This document shows positions 26,471 through 35,526 of a stretch of 64,000 nucleotides of DNA, one piece after another. The notes below the pieces were generated by a model, which ran no database searches, was not told where the DNA came from, and saw only the letters and a list, made by a program, of their open reading frames with translations. Numbering within the stretch: position 1 is the stretch's first letter; each line of letters opens with the position of its first letter. This stretch comes from Erythrobacter sp. AP23. Its GTDB lineage: Bacteria; Pseudomonadota; Alphaproteobacteria; Sphingomonadales; Sphingomonadaceae. The stretch lies in the NCBI RefSeq assembly GCF_001542855.1, contig NZ_LNBY01000001.1:1-64000 (forward strand), read 5' to 3'. Made by a program: the position numbers and the translations under genes.

Positions 26471-27682
26471 ATGGGCAAACTATCGGCGGTAGCGGTCAAG
26501 GCAGCTTTGGCGAATCCGGGGACCTATCAGGACGGGGATGGGCTATTCCTCAAGGTGGACAAGCGGGGCGGCGCTTATTGGAATTTGCGACTCCAGCGAG
26601 ATGGCAAGCGGCAAGACTTGGGGCTGGGCAGCGCGAAACTCGTGACGCTGGCAGAAGCGCGCGAGAAGGCGGCTGAAATGCGCAAGGCCGTGAAAGTTGA
26701 GAAGCGCGATGTTCTAACGGAGCGCAAGGACGAGGCTGCCGCCAAGGTGACGTTTCGCGAAGCTGCCACCCAGTACCACTCCGACAATGAGGCGGGATGG
26801 AAGAGTGATGTCTACACCCGCCAGTGGCTGGCCAGTCTGGAGAACTACGCTTTCCCCAATCTTGGTGACATGCCGACCGGCAGCGTTACCGCAGCCGACA
26901 TCATCGAAGTCCTAACCCCGATCTGGCAGGAGATTCCGGAAACCGCCCGCCAGGTACGCAACCGGATTTGCGCGGTGCTGGATTATGCGCATGCGAAGGG
27001 TTGGCGATCGACCGAGGCACCATCCGGCAACAGCAGCCTGAAAGCGGGGAGGGGCCTGCCACGGCAAGTGAAGAAACCGCAGAATCGGAAGGCGATGCCC
27101 TATGTCGCGATCCCCTCGTTCCTGACCGCTCTGAGGCGCAAGCCTTCCTTCGGACGCTTCGCGCTCGATCTTCTCATTCTGACCGGCACGCGCTCGCAGG
27201 AAGTCCGACTCGCGACATGGGACGAGTTCGATCTGGAAGAACGCCTCTGGACAATCCCGGCAGAGCACATGAAGCGGAGCAAGGCACACGTCGTCCCGCT
27301 CTCCGAGGCTGCACTAGGCGTCCTCGCAAAAGCGGATGCCTTCCGTGTCGAGGGAGCCGAAGTGGTTTTCTCAGGTGCAACGGGCAAAGCCATGTCAGAC
27401 ATGACACTGCTAAAGGTGCTGCGCGACATGCAGGAGCCTTTCCATGTCCACGGCTTTCGCTCGGCCTTCACGGACTGGGCGGCGAACGCGGGATTCCCAA
27501 ACGCGGTTGTAGAGGCCGCGCTTGCGCACAAGACGCCGGACGCGGTTCAGGCGGCGTATCGTCGCACCACCTACCTAGGCACCGAAGAAGATCCCGGTAT
27601 GCGTGTGAAGCTTATGGAAGCGTGGGGAGCATATTGCTCCGGTTCAGTCACAGTGAGCGAAGCTCTCAAGGCGAACGTCTAG
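26471..27682 (+). CDS. P4-type tyrosine integrase
   Basis: A 403-residue site-specific recombinase. The N-terminal arm-binding DUF4102-like domain (GDGLFLKVDKRGGAYWNLRLQRDGKRQDLGLG) is followed by a SAM-like core-binding domain and the catalytic domain. Catalytic residues are Arg241 in LTGTRSQEVR, His327 and Arg330 in HVHGFR, and the nucleophile Tyr363 in QAAYRR. It should integrate and excise the island at tRNA-Tyr. The gene appears intact. It reads away from the tRNA, as is usual for this island class. Confidence 0.93.
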   Translation: MGKLSAVAVKAALANPGTYQDGDGLFLKVDKRGGAYWNLRLQRDGKRQDLGLGSAKLVTLAEAREKAAEMRKAVKVEKRDVLTERKDEAAAKVTFREAATQYHSDNEAGWKSDVYTRQWLASLENYAFPNLGDMPTGSVTAADIIEVLTPIWQEIPETARQVRNRICAVLDYAHAKGWRSTEAPSGNSSLKAGRGLPRQVKKPQNRKAMPYVAIPSFLTALRRKPSFGRFALDLLILTGTRSQEVRLATWDEFDLEERLWTIPAEHMKRSKAHVVPLSEAALGVLAKADAFRVEGAEVVFSGATGKAMSDMTLLKVLRDMQEPFHVHGFRSAFTDWAANAGFPNAVVEAALAHKTPDAVQAAYRRTTYLGTEEDPGMRVKLMEAWGAYCSGSVTVSEALKANV

Positions 27683-27718
27683 CGCGCCGCTCTCCGCAAG
27701 CAGAACCCCGCCACCGCC

Positions 27719-27817
27719 GGCGCGCATGGCTCTGCTATGCCGCCTGCCTTCCGGCGAGGATGGGAGGGGGAGGGAAAACCGCAAATCGATGCCCTGGCGC
27801 GGGCCAGCGGGCATCAG
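27719..27817. repeat. 99-bp direct repeat, copy A
   Basis: Nearly identical to 45022-45121. From CTGCCTTCCGG to CCAGCGGG the two match base for base; scattered differences and a one-base indel occur at the left. It lies between the integrase and the hydroxyacid oxidase gene. The rest of 27683-27938 shows no gene. Confidence 0.88.
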
Positions 27818-27938
27818 AAAAGGCATCCCGTTTCACGATCATTCAGCTGTTTTCACGTGACTATTTTTGCGTCCCGACCTCGATGCCCCATACTTGCTTC
27901 AGGACTCGAGCGCTAGAAAGGTTCGGGTCCCGCAAGCC

Positions 27939-29105
27939 CTATTGCCTTGTGGATTGGGCACCAGCCGAACGCACCGCATCGAGTGTCGGGTAGCCGTTGA
28001 CGGCCATTAAAAGATCGGCTTCCGCGAGGATCGAATGAAGGACATGTGCGGCGCCTGCAGCGCCTCCGATTGCAAGACCGTAAAGATAAGGGCGTCCGAT
28101 CCCTACCGCTGTCGCTCCCAGCGCGATGGCCTTGATGACATCGCTGCCCGAACGCACGCCGCTATCGAACAGCACTGGTGTGCTGCCAGCTCCCTTAACC
28201 ACTGCGGGCAGCATGTCGATTGCAGCGATTCCACCGTTCGCCTGCCGCCCGCCGTGGTTCGAACAATAGATCGCGTCAACGCCAAGATCCGCGGCGCGAC
28301 GCGCATCGTCCTCATGGCAGATGCCCTTGAGGACAATCGGAAGACTGGTCATGTCCCGGAACCAAGCTATGTGATCCCATGTCAGGACCTTTCCGAAGGT
28401 CGCCGCCCAAGTGCCGACTGCGGCTGCCAGATCTTCCTCGGGGGGCTTGTCCAGCAGGCTGCGAAAGACAGGATCACTAAAATAGTTTTCCAGTACCTTG
28501 CCGCGCAGCTGCGGAAAGTTAGCCGTGTTGAGGTCGCGGGGACGCCAGCCAGTGAGCCAGGTGTCGAGCGTGATCACAAGCGCCCGGTAGCCGGCCGTCT
28601 CGGCCCGATGCACAAGGCTTTCGGCGACACCATCATGTTTGGGCGTGTAGAGCTGGAAGAAACCCGGAGTGTCTCCGCCAGCCGCCGCGACTTCCTCTAG
28701 GGGCGTGTTCGACAGAGTTGAGGCGCAGAACGGCACGCCCGTTTCGGCCGAAGCCTGCGCGGCGGCGATATCGCCCTTCCGGTCCTGGGTGATCTCTCCG
28801 TTAAGACCGATCGGCGCCATGAAGATGGGCGAATGGTATCTGCTGCCGAACAATTCGATCGAGAGATCACGCTCGCCGCAATCGACCAGCATCCGCGGGA
28901 CCATCCCCCAATGGTGGAAGGCGCTGGCATTGCTGTCCTGCGTATGCTCATCACCACAACCGCCCTGGACATAGTTCAGAAGCATCGGCGAGAGGGCCTT
29001 TTCCGCCCGCGCCTGGAGCGAGGCGAAATCGACCGGATAGTCAGGCAGGATGCCTGAAAGACCGGCATTGTAGATCGCGTTTTGCATGTCGCCGAAGTGC
29101 GTCAT
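27939..29105 (-). CDS. FMN-dependent alpha-hydroxyacid oxidase/dehydrogenase
   Basis: A 388-residue flavoenzyme of the lactate oxidase/glycolate oxidase/mandelate dehydrogenase family, oxidising a 2-hydroxyacid to a 2-oxoacid. FMN-site marks include FMAPIG, FQLYTPKHD (about residues 153-161) and ALVITLDTWLTGWR, then LKGICHEDDARRAADLGVD. The catalytic His is in CSNHGGRQ, and the C-terminal phosphate loop is DSGVRSGSDVIKAIALGA. The start at 29105 has AGGAG 9-13 bases upstream. No membrane segment is seen, so it is a soluble type. It is transcribed away from tetR with a shared operator between, so it belongs to the regulon. The natural substrate is unknown. Confidence 0.87.
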   Translation of the reverse strand: MTHFGDMQNAIYNAGLSGILPDYPVDFASLQARAEKALSPMLLNYVQGGCGDEHTQDSNASAFHHWGMVPRMLVDCGERDLSIELFGSRYHSPIFMAPIGLNGEITQDRKGDIAAAQASAETGVPFCASTLSNTPLEEVAAAGGDTPGFFQLYTPKHDGVAESLVHRAETAGYRALVITLDTWLTGWRPRDLNTANFPQLRGKVLENYFSDPVFRSLLDKPPEEDLAAAVGTWAATFGKVLTWDHIAWFRDMTSLPIVLKGICHEDDARRAADLGVDAIYCSNHGGRQANGGIAAIDMLPAVVKGAGSTPVLFDSGVRSGSDVIKAIALGATAVGIGRPYLYGLAIGGAAGAAHVLHSILAEADLLMAVNGYPTLDAVRSAGAQSTRQ

Positions 29106-29217
29106 TTCATCTTTCTCCTGGCTCTTGTTCTCGGCCTCGTCTTCGAGCATGCAAGGCTCTTGCAACAGCCCTCAGGTCTAGGTCAGATGCGCGGCTGTAC
29201 CAAGCCCTGAAAAAAAC

Positions 29218-29229
29218 TACTGGCCAGTA
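29218..29229. promoter_or_regulatory. TetR-type operator, site 1
   Basis: TACTGGCCAGTA, a perfect palindrome extended by one pair (C29217/G29230). It lies in the 222-bp divergent region between the hydroxyacid oxidase gene and the TetR-family gene. The same pattern recurs at 30025 and 40441. Confidence 0.8.
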
Positions 29230-29327
29230 GATGCGTTTTTTGGCATCCTTGGATTCGAAGGTGGAGAAAGCGTCCACCAACCGGAGATGGAATTGCCAAG
29301 ACGCGCCCCAAATCCTGCGGTTTCGCC

Positions 29328-29969
29328 ATGTCAGCTGTAGCCAAGCCGCTTGCCAAGCCTGCGGCAGGTCGAGGAGCATCGCTGAAGAGCGAGTTCGTTG
29401 CCTTCAAGACCAATCGCATTGTCGAAGTGGCCAGCCACCTGTTCTACCAGCGTGGGTACAGCAGTTGTACGCTTGACAACGTCGCCGACAACCTGGGCGT
29501 AACCAAACCCTTCCTATATTCCTACTTCAAGAACAAGGAAGCCATTCTCGCTGCCATTTGCGAAGTCGGCATTAGCGAAGCCCTTACGATTCTTGAAACC
29601 ACTTTGGCCGGAGAGCACAAGAATCACCGGGAGCTTCTTGCCGAAGTCGTGCGGCAGGTCGGCAGGATCGTCATTGATCGGCAGGAATACGTCGTGGTCT
29701 ACTTGCGCGAGATGAAACATCTCAGCGCAACGGACCACGAGCGCATCCTGCGCCTGAGGCACTCATTCGATCACCAGATCGCCGAGCTGATCCGTGAAGG
29801 TATCGAAGCGGGCGAATTTCGGCAGGACACGGACTCCTTTGTCGCCGTCTGGATCGGCGGCCTCATAAGCTGGATACCGACCTGGTATTCGCCAGATGGC
29901 CAGCGCTCGGCCGAAGAAGTGGTCGATCAGCTCGTCTCTGCCGCCCTGCGGCTTGCAGGCGCTGAATAG
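29328..29969 (+). CDS. TetR/AcrR-family transcriptional regulator
   Basis: A 213-residue regulator. The N-terminal helix-turn-helix (about residues 28-72) reads IVEVASHLFYQRGYSSCTLDNVADNLGVTKPFLYSYFKNKEAIL, a textbook TetR domain. The C-terminal ligand-binding part (75-210) resembles the group of regulators of lipid and acyl-CoA metabolism (YVVVYLREMKHLSATDHERI), as inference. It sits inside the catabolic cluster and a perfect palindrome lies 99 bp upstream, so autoregulation and control of the regulon are likely. The inducer could be the substrate or a CoA-ester intermediate. Confidence 0.9.
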   Translation: MSAVAKPLAKPAAGRGASLKSEFVAFKTNRIVEVASHLFYQRGYSSCTLDNVADNLGVTKPFLYSYFKNKEAILAAICEVGISEALTILETTLAGEHKNHRELLAEVVRQVGRIVIDRQEYVVVYLREMKHLSATDHERILRLRHSFDHQIAELIREGIEAGEFRQDTDSFVAVWIGGLISWIPTWYSPDGQRSAEEVVDQLVSAALRLAGAE

Positions 29970-30024
29970 CGCAGAATCAATTTGTTTGAGGAGCAATTCG
30001 GGGTTGCATTTTTTTATTTAACGA

Positions 30025-30036
30025 TACCGGCCAGTA
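30025..30036. promoter_or_regulatory. TetR-type operator, site 2
   Basis: TACCGGCCAGTA, one base off the perfect palindrome of site 1, centred about 40 bp before the TonB receptor start and just after a T-rich stretch (30009-30019). It probably controls the receptor-hydrolase-P450 operon. Confidence 0.75.
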
Positions 30037-30070
30037 GAAAATCAGAGGTCTGGTATGAAGGGGAGAGAGT

Positions 30071-32368
30071 ATGGAACTTAAGAGCACCAGGCGCGTGCTG
30101 CTTTCAGCTACCGCCATCGCATCCATTCAGTGCGCCAGCCAGGCCAGTGCGCAGGTAGCCGAAGAGCCCACGGCGCCGGCCGTCGCTGAGGAAGAGCGAA
30201 ATCCAGTCATCATTGTCACGGCCACAAAGTCCAATCAGTCCCTTGAGGATACCGCAGCAGCGATCTCAGTGCTCAATGCGGATGCTATTGGACCGGGAGG
30301 GATCGAAAACGCGGGCGATCTGTCGGCAGCCGTTCCCAATGTTTCAGTTGGTGACCAGTTCGGGGTGAACCGCACCTTCATCCGCGGTATTGGTCTGACG
30401 AGCATTGATTTGGGTGCAGATGGCGCAGTCGCATTTCTGCAAAATGGTGCGATCAACAGCCGCCCAGCAGCGCAGCTCAGCGGTTTCTACGATATTGAGC
30501 AGATCGAAGTTCTGCGCGGGCCCCAGGGAACGACCTATGGGCGAGGGGCTACAGCAGGTGTCATCAACATTGTCACTGCACGGCCCACTCCTTATTTCGA
30601 GGGATATGCCAGGGCTACCTATGGCAATTACGACGCTCTGACCCTTGAAGGGGCGGTTGGCGGGCCGATCGCCGGCAAAACGCTCGCCTTCCGCGTGGCC
30701 GGCAAGTACGAACAGCGCGATGGCTACGGCGAGAACCTCTTCACCGGCAATCCCGTCGACGACCGCGATGCCTACGCTTTTCGCGGATCACTGCAGGCAA
30801 ACCTAACGCCTGATCTCGAGCTTCTTGTCGTGGCGGACCACTTCAGGGAAGACGACTTCAACTACGCCTTTCACTATTTCGGCCCCACGGTCGTGCCGGA
30901 AGCTTTCCTTCCCGGGCCGCTCCTGGGCGGCGACACCATCTTCGATTATTACGCGGACCGCGGCGAGCCGGTAGATACGCGCAACATTTATTCCGACGAA
31001 GACGCGATCAATGATCGCAAAGGCTCAAGCATCCAGGCAATCGCAACGCTGGATAAGGGCGACTTTACGCTCACCTCTACCACGGCCTATCGCAAGTTCG
31101 AGCGCTTCAATCGGGACGACCTCGACGTTTCTGACATCAATGCGTTCGGTCAGAACAACTACACCGAAGACAGCGAATCCTTCAGCCAGGAGTTCACCTT
31201 TACGGCCGACCTTAACGGATTCGATCTGCTCGGAGGAGCGATGTATTTCGAGGAGGATCTCTTCGGTGAAGTCCGCGTGCCGACCGTCAATCTCGCCCAG
31301 TATTTCAACGTCCTTCTAGGTACCAATCTCCCGCCGGACCTGTTCGACCAAGGGAACTACCTGCAACGCGGAACGGTCAAGACAGAGGCCGTCGGAGCAT
31401 ATCTGGAAGGATCGCTTGAGATTGTTCCCGACCTGACCTTCACAGCCGGGGCCCGATACAACTGGGAAAAGCGCTCGGGGACCGGCCGTTTTACCTTCGA
31501 AGCGCAAGGCTTGGATATCCCGACCGACAAGACCGGGGACTGGGATTCGATCACGCCGAAGTTTGTTCTCGAGTACCAGACTCCAGGCGGAACGCTGCTG
31601 TACGGAAAGGTAACGAAAGGGTTTAAATCAGGTGTGGTGAACATCGGTAGCGTCAATGACGTGATCGAGCCTGAGAATGTGTGGAGTTACGAGGTGGGCC
31701 TGCGTGGCGAAACGAGGGACGGTACCTTCGGATACAGCGCTGCAGCTTTCTATTATGACTACACCAACCTGCAGGTGGGCTTTGTCAACGAGAACAGCAT
31801 CGTCGAAACCATCAACGCTGCGTCGGCTCGCAATTACGGACTCGAATTGGAAGCGACGCTCCGCCCAGCGCGCAATACCACGTTCCGTATCTTCGGGACC
31901 TACCTCAACGCTAAGTACACCGACTTCTGCAACGGCTACTATGCAGCCGGCGATCCGACACGCAGGCAGTTTCCAGCCTGCCCTGATAACCCTGCGCTAT
32001 CGGACCTGTCGGGCAATCGGTTGGCCAATGCGCCAGAGTTCACCGTGGCGATCTTCGCTGATCAGACCATCGATCTTGGCGATACCGGATCGATCGATCT
32101 TTCCGCGGACATGAACTTTCAGGACGAGATCTTTTTCACAGAGTTCAATAATCGGGATGCTCGACAGGATGCCTTTGCCCTGGTCAATGCGAGCATCACC
32201 TACCATTCGCCCAACGAGCGGTACTCAGTGGCCCTGTGGGGCAAGAACCTGTTCGACAAATATGCCCTTGCGAACACAATCATCACCGCGCCACTCTATG
32301 GGTTCGTTTCGGTTGGGTCGCTGAGGCCGCCCCGGACCTACGGTGTCACGCTTGGAGTGGACTTCTAA
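30071..32368 (+). CDS. TonB-dependent outer-membrane receptor
   Basis: A 765-residue outer-membrane transporter. A signal peptide (about residues 1-28) is followed by a TonB box-like NPVIIVTATK, the plug with FIRGIGLTSIDLG and YDIEQIEVLRGPQGTTYGRGATAGVINIVTARP, and a beta-barrel ending in the terminal aromatic GVTLGVDF. It is of the class sphingomonads use for uptake of hydrophobic or bulky organic compounds rather than a clear siderophore receptor, which is inference from context. It heads a plus-strand operon with the hydrolase (17 bp gap) and the P450. Operator site 2 lies upstream. Confidence 0.9.
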   Translation: MELKSTRRVLLSATAIASIQCASQASAQVAEEPTAPAVAEEERNPVIIVTATKSNQSLEDTAAAISVLNADAIGPGGIENAGDLSAAVPNVSVGDQFGVNRTFIRGIGLTSIDLGADGAVAFLQNGAINSRPAAQLSGFYDIEQIEVLRGPQGTTYGRGATAGVINIVTARPTPYFEGYARATYGNYDALTLEGAVGGPIAGKTLAFRVAGKYEQRDGYGENLFTGNPVDDRDAYAFRGSLQANLTPDLELLVVADHFREDDFNYAFHYFGPTVVPEAFLPGPLLGGDTIFDYYADRGEPVDTRNIYSDEDAINDRKGSSIQAIATLDKGDFTLTSTTAYRKFERFNRDDLDVSDINAFGQNNYTEDSESFSQEFTFTADLNGFDLLGGAMYFEEDLFGEVRVPTVNLAQYFNVLLGTNLPPDLFDQGNYLQRGTVKTEAVGAYLEGSLEIVPDLTFTAGARYNWEKRSGTGRFTFEAQGLDIPTDKTGDWDSITPKFVLEYQTPGGTLLYGKVTKGFKSGVVNIGSVNDVIEPENVWSYEVGLRGETRDGTFGYSAAAFYYDYTNLQVGFVNENSIVETINAASARNYGLELEATLRPARNTTFRIFGTYLNAKYTDFCNGYYAAGDPTRRQFPACPDNPALSDLSGNRLANAPEFTVAIFADQTIDLGDTGSIDLSADMNFQDEIFFTEFNNRDARQDAFALVNASITYHSPNERYSVALWGKNLFDKYALANTIITAPLYGFVSVGSLRPPRTYGVTLGVDF

Positions 32369-32385
32369 AGCGGCAAGGACGCACC

Positions 32386-33288
32386 ATGACGGAAGAAGCG
32401 TTTCGCATCGGATCGTTCAAGGTCTACCGGATAGAAGAGTGGCAGGGCGGTTTCAGTCCGCCCGAAGATCTCTTCGCGGAATTCGAGCCTGACGCCTTTT
32501 CACAAAGAGCGTCAGGCTTTGAGCCAGACTTCATGCGCGACGGGATGCTTTACGCCTACCTTCAGAGTTGGCTGATTGACACCGGTGAAGAGCGTATCCT
32601 GATCGATACTGGTGCAGGTAACGCAAAGGATCGGCCGGGCATCCCAGTCTTTGGCAATCTCGACGGCGATTTTCTTGAAAAGCTGGGCGAGGCAGGCTTT
32701 GCCCCGGACGATATCGACAAGGTCTTCTGCACTCACCTCCACATCGATCACGTCGGCTGGAACACCCGTCTGGTCGGCGATCGTTGGGAAGCTACATTCC
32801 CGAATGCCACCTATTTCCTCCCACGACTCGACGAAGAGTCCTGGGATCCGCAGAAAGACCGATTCTCATCCATGACCGGAGCGGTGGTCAATTCGAATGT
32901 TTTCGAGGATAGCGTAGCCCCGATTATTGAGGCAGGTCTCGCCGAGCTGGTGAATGACGGAGCTTCGATCGCCAATGGGATGACCGCTCACTATTCTCCG
33001 GGCCACACACCGGGTCACATGGTCCTTGAAGTAACCGACGGCGGACAGATTGCTCTGTTTACCGGCGACATCCTTCATCATCCGATGCAGGTCTATCGAC
33101 CCGACTGGAACAGTGTTTACTGCGAATGCCGCCCCCAGGCCGCCAGTACCAGGCGCCGCATCCTAGAACAGGCCGCAAGCACCGGTGCAAGGATCGTCCC
33201 GGCGCATTTCGGGGCGCCACACTTCGTCTTCGTCGAGCGTGCGAGCGAGGGATTCCGTCCCGTATTTCCAGACCAGATAGCGGAGTAA
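32386..33288 (+). CDS. Metallo-beta-lactamase-fold hydrolase (lactonase-like)
   Basis: A 300-residue enzyme of the metallo-beta-lactamase superfamily. The metal motif is HLHIDH with H117, H119, D121 and H122; later ligands lie in SPGHTPGHM, FTGDI and the C-terminal PAHFGAPH. Sequence style resembles quorum-quenching-type lactonases and related hydrolases. Given a Baeyer-Villiger monooxygenase in the same regulon, opening of a lactone or ester product is a reasonable role. There is no signal peptide, so it is cytoplasmic. It is the second gene of the receptor operon and 5 bp before the P450 gene. Confidence 0.83.
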   Translation: MTEEAFRIGSFKVYRIEEWQGGFSPPEDLFAEFEPDAFSQRASGFEPDFMRDGMLYAYLQSWLIDTGEERILIDTGAGNAKDRPGIPVFGNLDGDFLEKLGEAGFAPDDIDKVFCTHLHIDHVGWNTRLVGDRWEATFPNATYFLPRLDEESWDPQKDRFSSMTGAVVNSNVFEDSVAPIIEAGLAELVNDGASIANGMTAHYSPGHTPGHMVLEVTDGGQIALFTGDILHHPMQVYRPDWNSVYCECRPQAASTRRRILEQAASTGARIVPAHFGAPHFVFVERASEGFRPVFPDQIAE

Positions 33289-33293
33289 CGCTA

Positions 33294-34529
33294 ATGGCCA
33301 GCAGTTCCGCCAAAGTAGCTTCCTTTGCCCCCGACGCGCCGGAGATGAGACAGGATCCCTATCCCATTTTTGCCGAACTGCGCGAACATGACCCGATACA
33401 TCGATCGGATTTGGGATATTGGGTAGTGAGTCGGCATGAGGATGTTCGCTCGGTATTGATGGATCGGGAAAATTTCGGTCAGGGCGATTTCGTTGAAAAT
33501 ATCCGGCTGTTCTATGGACCCGACTTCGATGTCCTAGGACAGCGGTCATACAAATGGCTTTCCGAAGTCTTTCTGATGCAGGACCCTCCGCATCACACTA
33601 GGATCCGTGGTCTGGTTACAGGCGCGCTGAATGCGCGACGGGTACGAGCGATGGAACCTCGCATCCGAGAGATTACCGACAGCCTGATCGACGCAATGGT
33701 CGAGCGGGGGACGGGCGACGTCATTGCTGACTTCGCTTACCAGCTTCCCGTCCGTGTCATGTGTGACATGCTTGGGATTGATGCCGAGGACTCGCGCCTG
33801 CCGGCAGTCATGGCAGCCATCGCTCAAAGTTTTATTGTGTTCGAGGCACGAGCGCTGAGCCCGCAAGAGCTCGCCACCGCCAACGAACAGATTGGAGTAT
33901 TGCAGGAGTTTTTCGAAGAGCTCTTCGCCGAGCGGATGCGCGAGCCGCGCGACGACCTCGCGACAGCGCTCGTTCAGTCGGGTGGGCAGGAGGACTCGCT
34001 GTCGCATGACGAGCTCGTTACGGTCGCCATCGGGCTTTTCGGGGCAGGCTTCGAGACGACGGCACACATGATTGGCAACGCCCTGCTGTCCTTCGCTCGT
34101 TATCCCGAGCAGTGGGCGGCATTGGTCGCAGAACCGGATAAGCTTGCAGCTGGGGCGGTAGACGAAACCCTGCGCTATGAAAGTTCCCTCATAGCCACCT
34201 ACCGCACGGCGCTTCGCGAAACGGAGATACGCGGGGAGACGATCGATCCCGGTGCCAAGGTGCTGACGCTGATCGGGGCGGGTAACCGGGATCCTCGGGT
34301 GTTCGATGATCCCGACAGCTTCAACATCTCTCGTGATGCGAAAAAGCACCTCAGCTTTGGCGGCGGCATACACTTCTGCGCGGGCGCGGAACTCGCGCGA
34401 TTGGAAGGCCGGATCGCATTCGAGCAGCTCGCCCGCCGATTGCCGACCCTGAAAGGAGATGCGAGCAATCCGCAATGGCGCGAAGGTTTCCTCTTTCGCG
34501 GACTTTCTGCCCTGCCGGTCAGCTGGTAA
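33294..34529 (+). CDS. Cytochrome P450
   Basis: A 411-residue soluble bacterial P450. The oxygen-binding I-helix is GAGFETTAHM (residues 250-259), the K-helix E291-x-x-R294 is in ETLRYES, and the heme loop FGGGIHFCAGAELARLE has axial ligand Cys362. It should hydroxylate the cluster's substrate or demethylate it. The usual acid-alcohol pair in the I-helix is changed: FETT supplies Glu-Thr rather than Asp-Thr. No ferredoxin or ferredoxin reductase gene is in the cluster, so electron partners must come from elsewhere. An upstream in-frame extension overlaps the hydrolase and was rejected. Confidence 0.91.
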   Translation: MASSSAKVASFAPDAPEMRQDPYPIFAELREHDPIHRSDLGYWVVSRHEDVRSVLMDRENFGQGDFVENIRLFYGPDFDVLGQRSYKWLSEVFLMQDPPHHTRIRGLVTGALNARRVRAMEPRIREITDSLIDAMVERGTGDVIADFAYQLPVRVMCDMLGIDAEDSRLPAVMAAIAQSFIVFEARALSPQELATANEQIGVLQEFFEELFAERMREPRDDLATALVQSGGQEDSLSHDELVTVAIGLFGAGFETTAHMIGNALLSFARYPEQWAALVAEPDKLAAGAVDETLRYESSLIATYRTALRETEIRGETIDPGAKVLTLIGAGNRDPRVFDDPDSFNISRDAKKHLSFGGGIHFCAGAELARLEGRIAFEQLARRLPTLKGDASNPQWREGFLFRGLSALPVSW

Positions 34530-34542
34530 GCGGCACCCGCCC

Positions 34543-35517
34543 TCAGGGTCTGACGACGACTTTTCCGATGCGCTTCTCGTCGTTCACATAGGCGATCGCC
34601 GAAGCCGCATCGTCAAGAGCAAAGGTTCGGCCGATCGCAGGGGCGAGCCGTCCTGACGCCGCGAGCTGCAGCACTATCGACAGGATCTGGCGCACTCGCG
34701 CGGGATCAGTCTCCCAGAGATAGCGCGTGTCGACACCGACCAGCTCTCCCGATTTTAACAATGGGAGATTCGCCGGAAGGCTCGGAATGCCATCTGCGGA
34801 CGCGAAGCCGACAACAAGATGGCGACCACGCTTTGCGAGCGAGCGGAAGCACGGCTCGAACAACCCGCCGCCCACCGGGTCGAACACCAGATCGACGCCT
34901 GATGGATATGCGCGCTTGAGCTTGTCGCGCCAGTCTTCGTCGCGATAATCGATCACCTGTGATGCACCCGCGCGGGAAACCATCTCTCGCTTCTCATCGG
35001 TTGAAGCCAAGCCAATCACGCTCGCTGACGTGGCACTGGCAAGCTGGACCGCCGCCGCGCCCACGCCGCCTGATGCTCCGGTGACCAAGAGCAATTGTCC
35101 GGGTTTGAGGCCGCCGCGATCGAACAATCCGTAATAGGCGGTCAGATAATCAAGAAGCAGGGAGGCGGCCGCTGCAGGTTCGAGATCTGCCGGTACCGGC
35201 ACTGCATGATCCTGGCGGACTATCGCCATCTCGGCCAGCCCGCCACCGAATTGCCAGGCTGCAATCCGCTGGCCTGGGGCAAAGCCAGAAACCTCTTGCC
35301 CGACGGCTTCGACTGTACCGACAATCTCGCCGCCCGGTACAAAAGGCGTGGGCGGCTTGATCTGATACAACCCGCGCATGACGAGCTGGTCGACGAACCC
35401 CAACGCCGTCACCTCGACCGATATCAGCAGTTCGCCATCGGCTGGAGTCGGAGTATCGACGCTCTCAAGCGCGAACGCTTCGAGATTGCCGAGTTCGTGA
35501 CCGCAATATGCGCGCAT
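34543..35517 (-). CDS. MDR-family quinone oxidoreductase-like protein
   Basis: A 324-residue medium-chain dehydrogenase/reductase of the NADPH:quinone oxidoreductase type. ADGELLISVEVTALGFVDQLVMRG (26-49) marks the GroES-like domain, GGEIVGTVEAVGQEVSGF the hinge and VTGASGGVGAAAVQLA (about 142-157) the Rossmann loop. The structural and catalytic zinc Cys residues are absent, as in quinone or enoyl reductases. It is the last gene in the minus-strand operon, 9 bp after the Baeyer-Villiger gene. It may reduce an unsaturated ketone or acyl intermediate; that is inference. Confidence 0.86.
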   Translation of the reverse strand: MRAYCGHELGNLEAFALESVDTPTPADGELLISVEVTALGFVDQLVMRGLYQIKPPTPFVPGGEIVGTVEAVGQEVSGFAPGQRIAAWQFGGGLAEMAIVRQDHAVPVPADLEPAAAASLLLDYLTAYYGLFDRGGLKPGQLLLVTGASGGVGAAAVQLASATSASVIGLASTDEKREMVSRAGASQVIDYRDEDWRDKLKRAYPSGVDLVFDPVGGGLFEPCFRSLAKRGRHLVVGFASADGIPSLPANLPLLKSGELVGVDTRYLWETDPARVRQILSIVLQLAASGRLAPAIGRTFALDDAASAIAYVNDEKRIGKVVVRP

Positions 35518-35526
35518 ACCGATAGC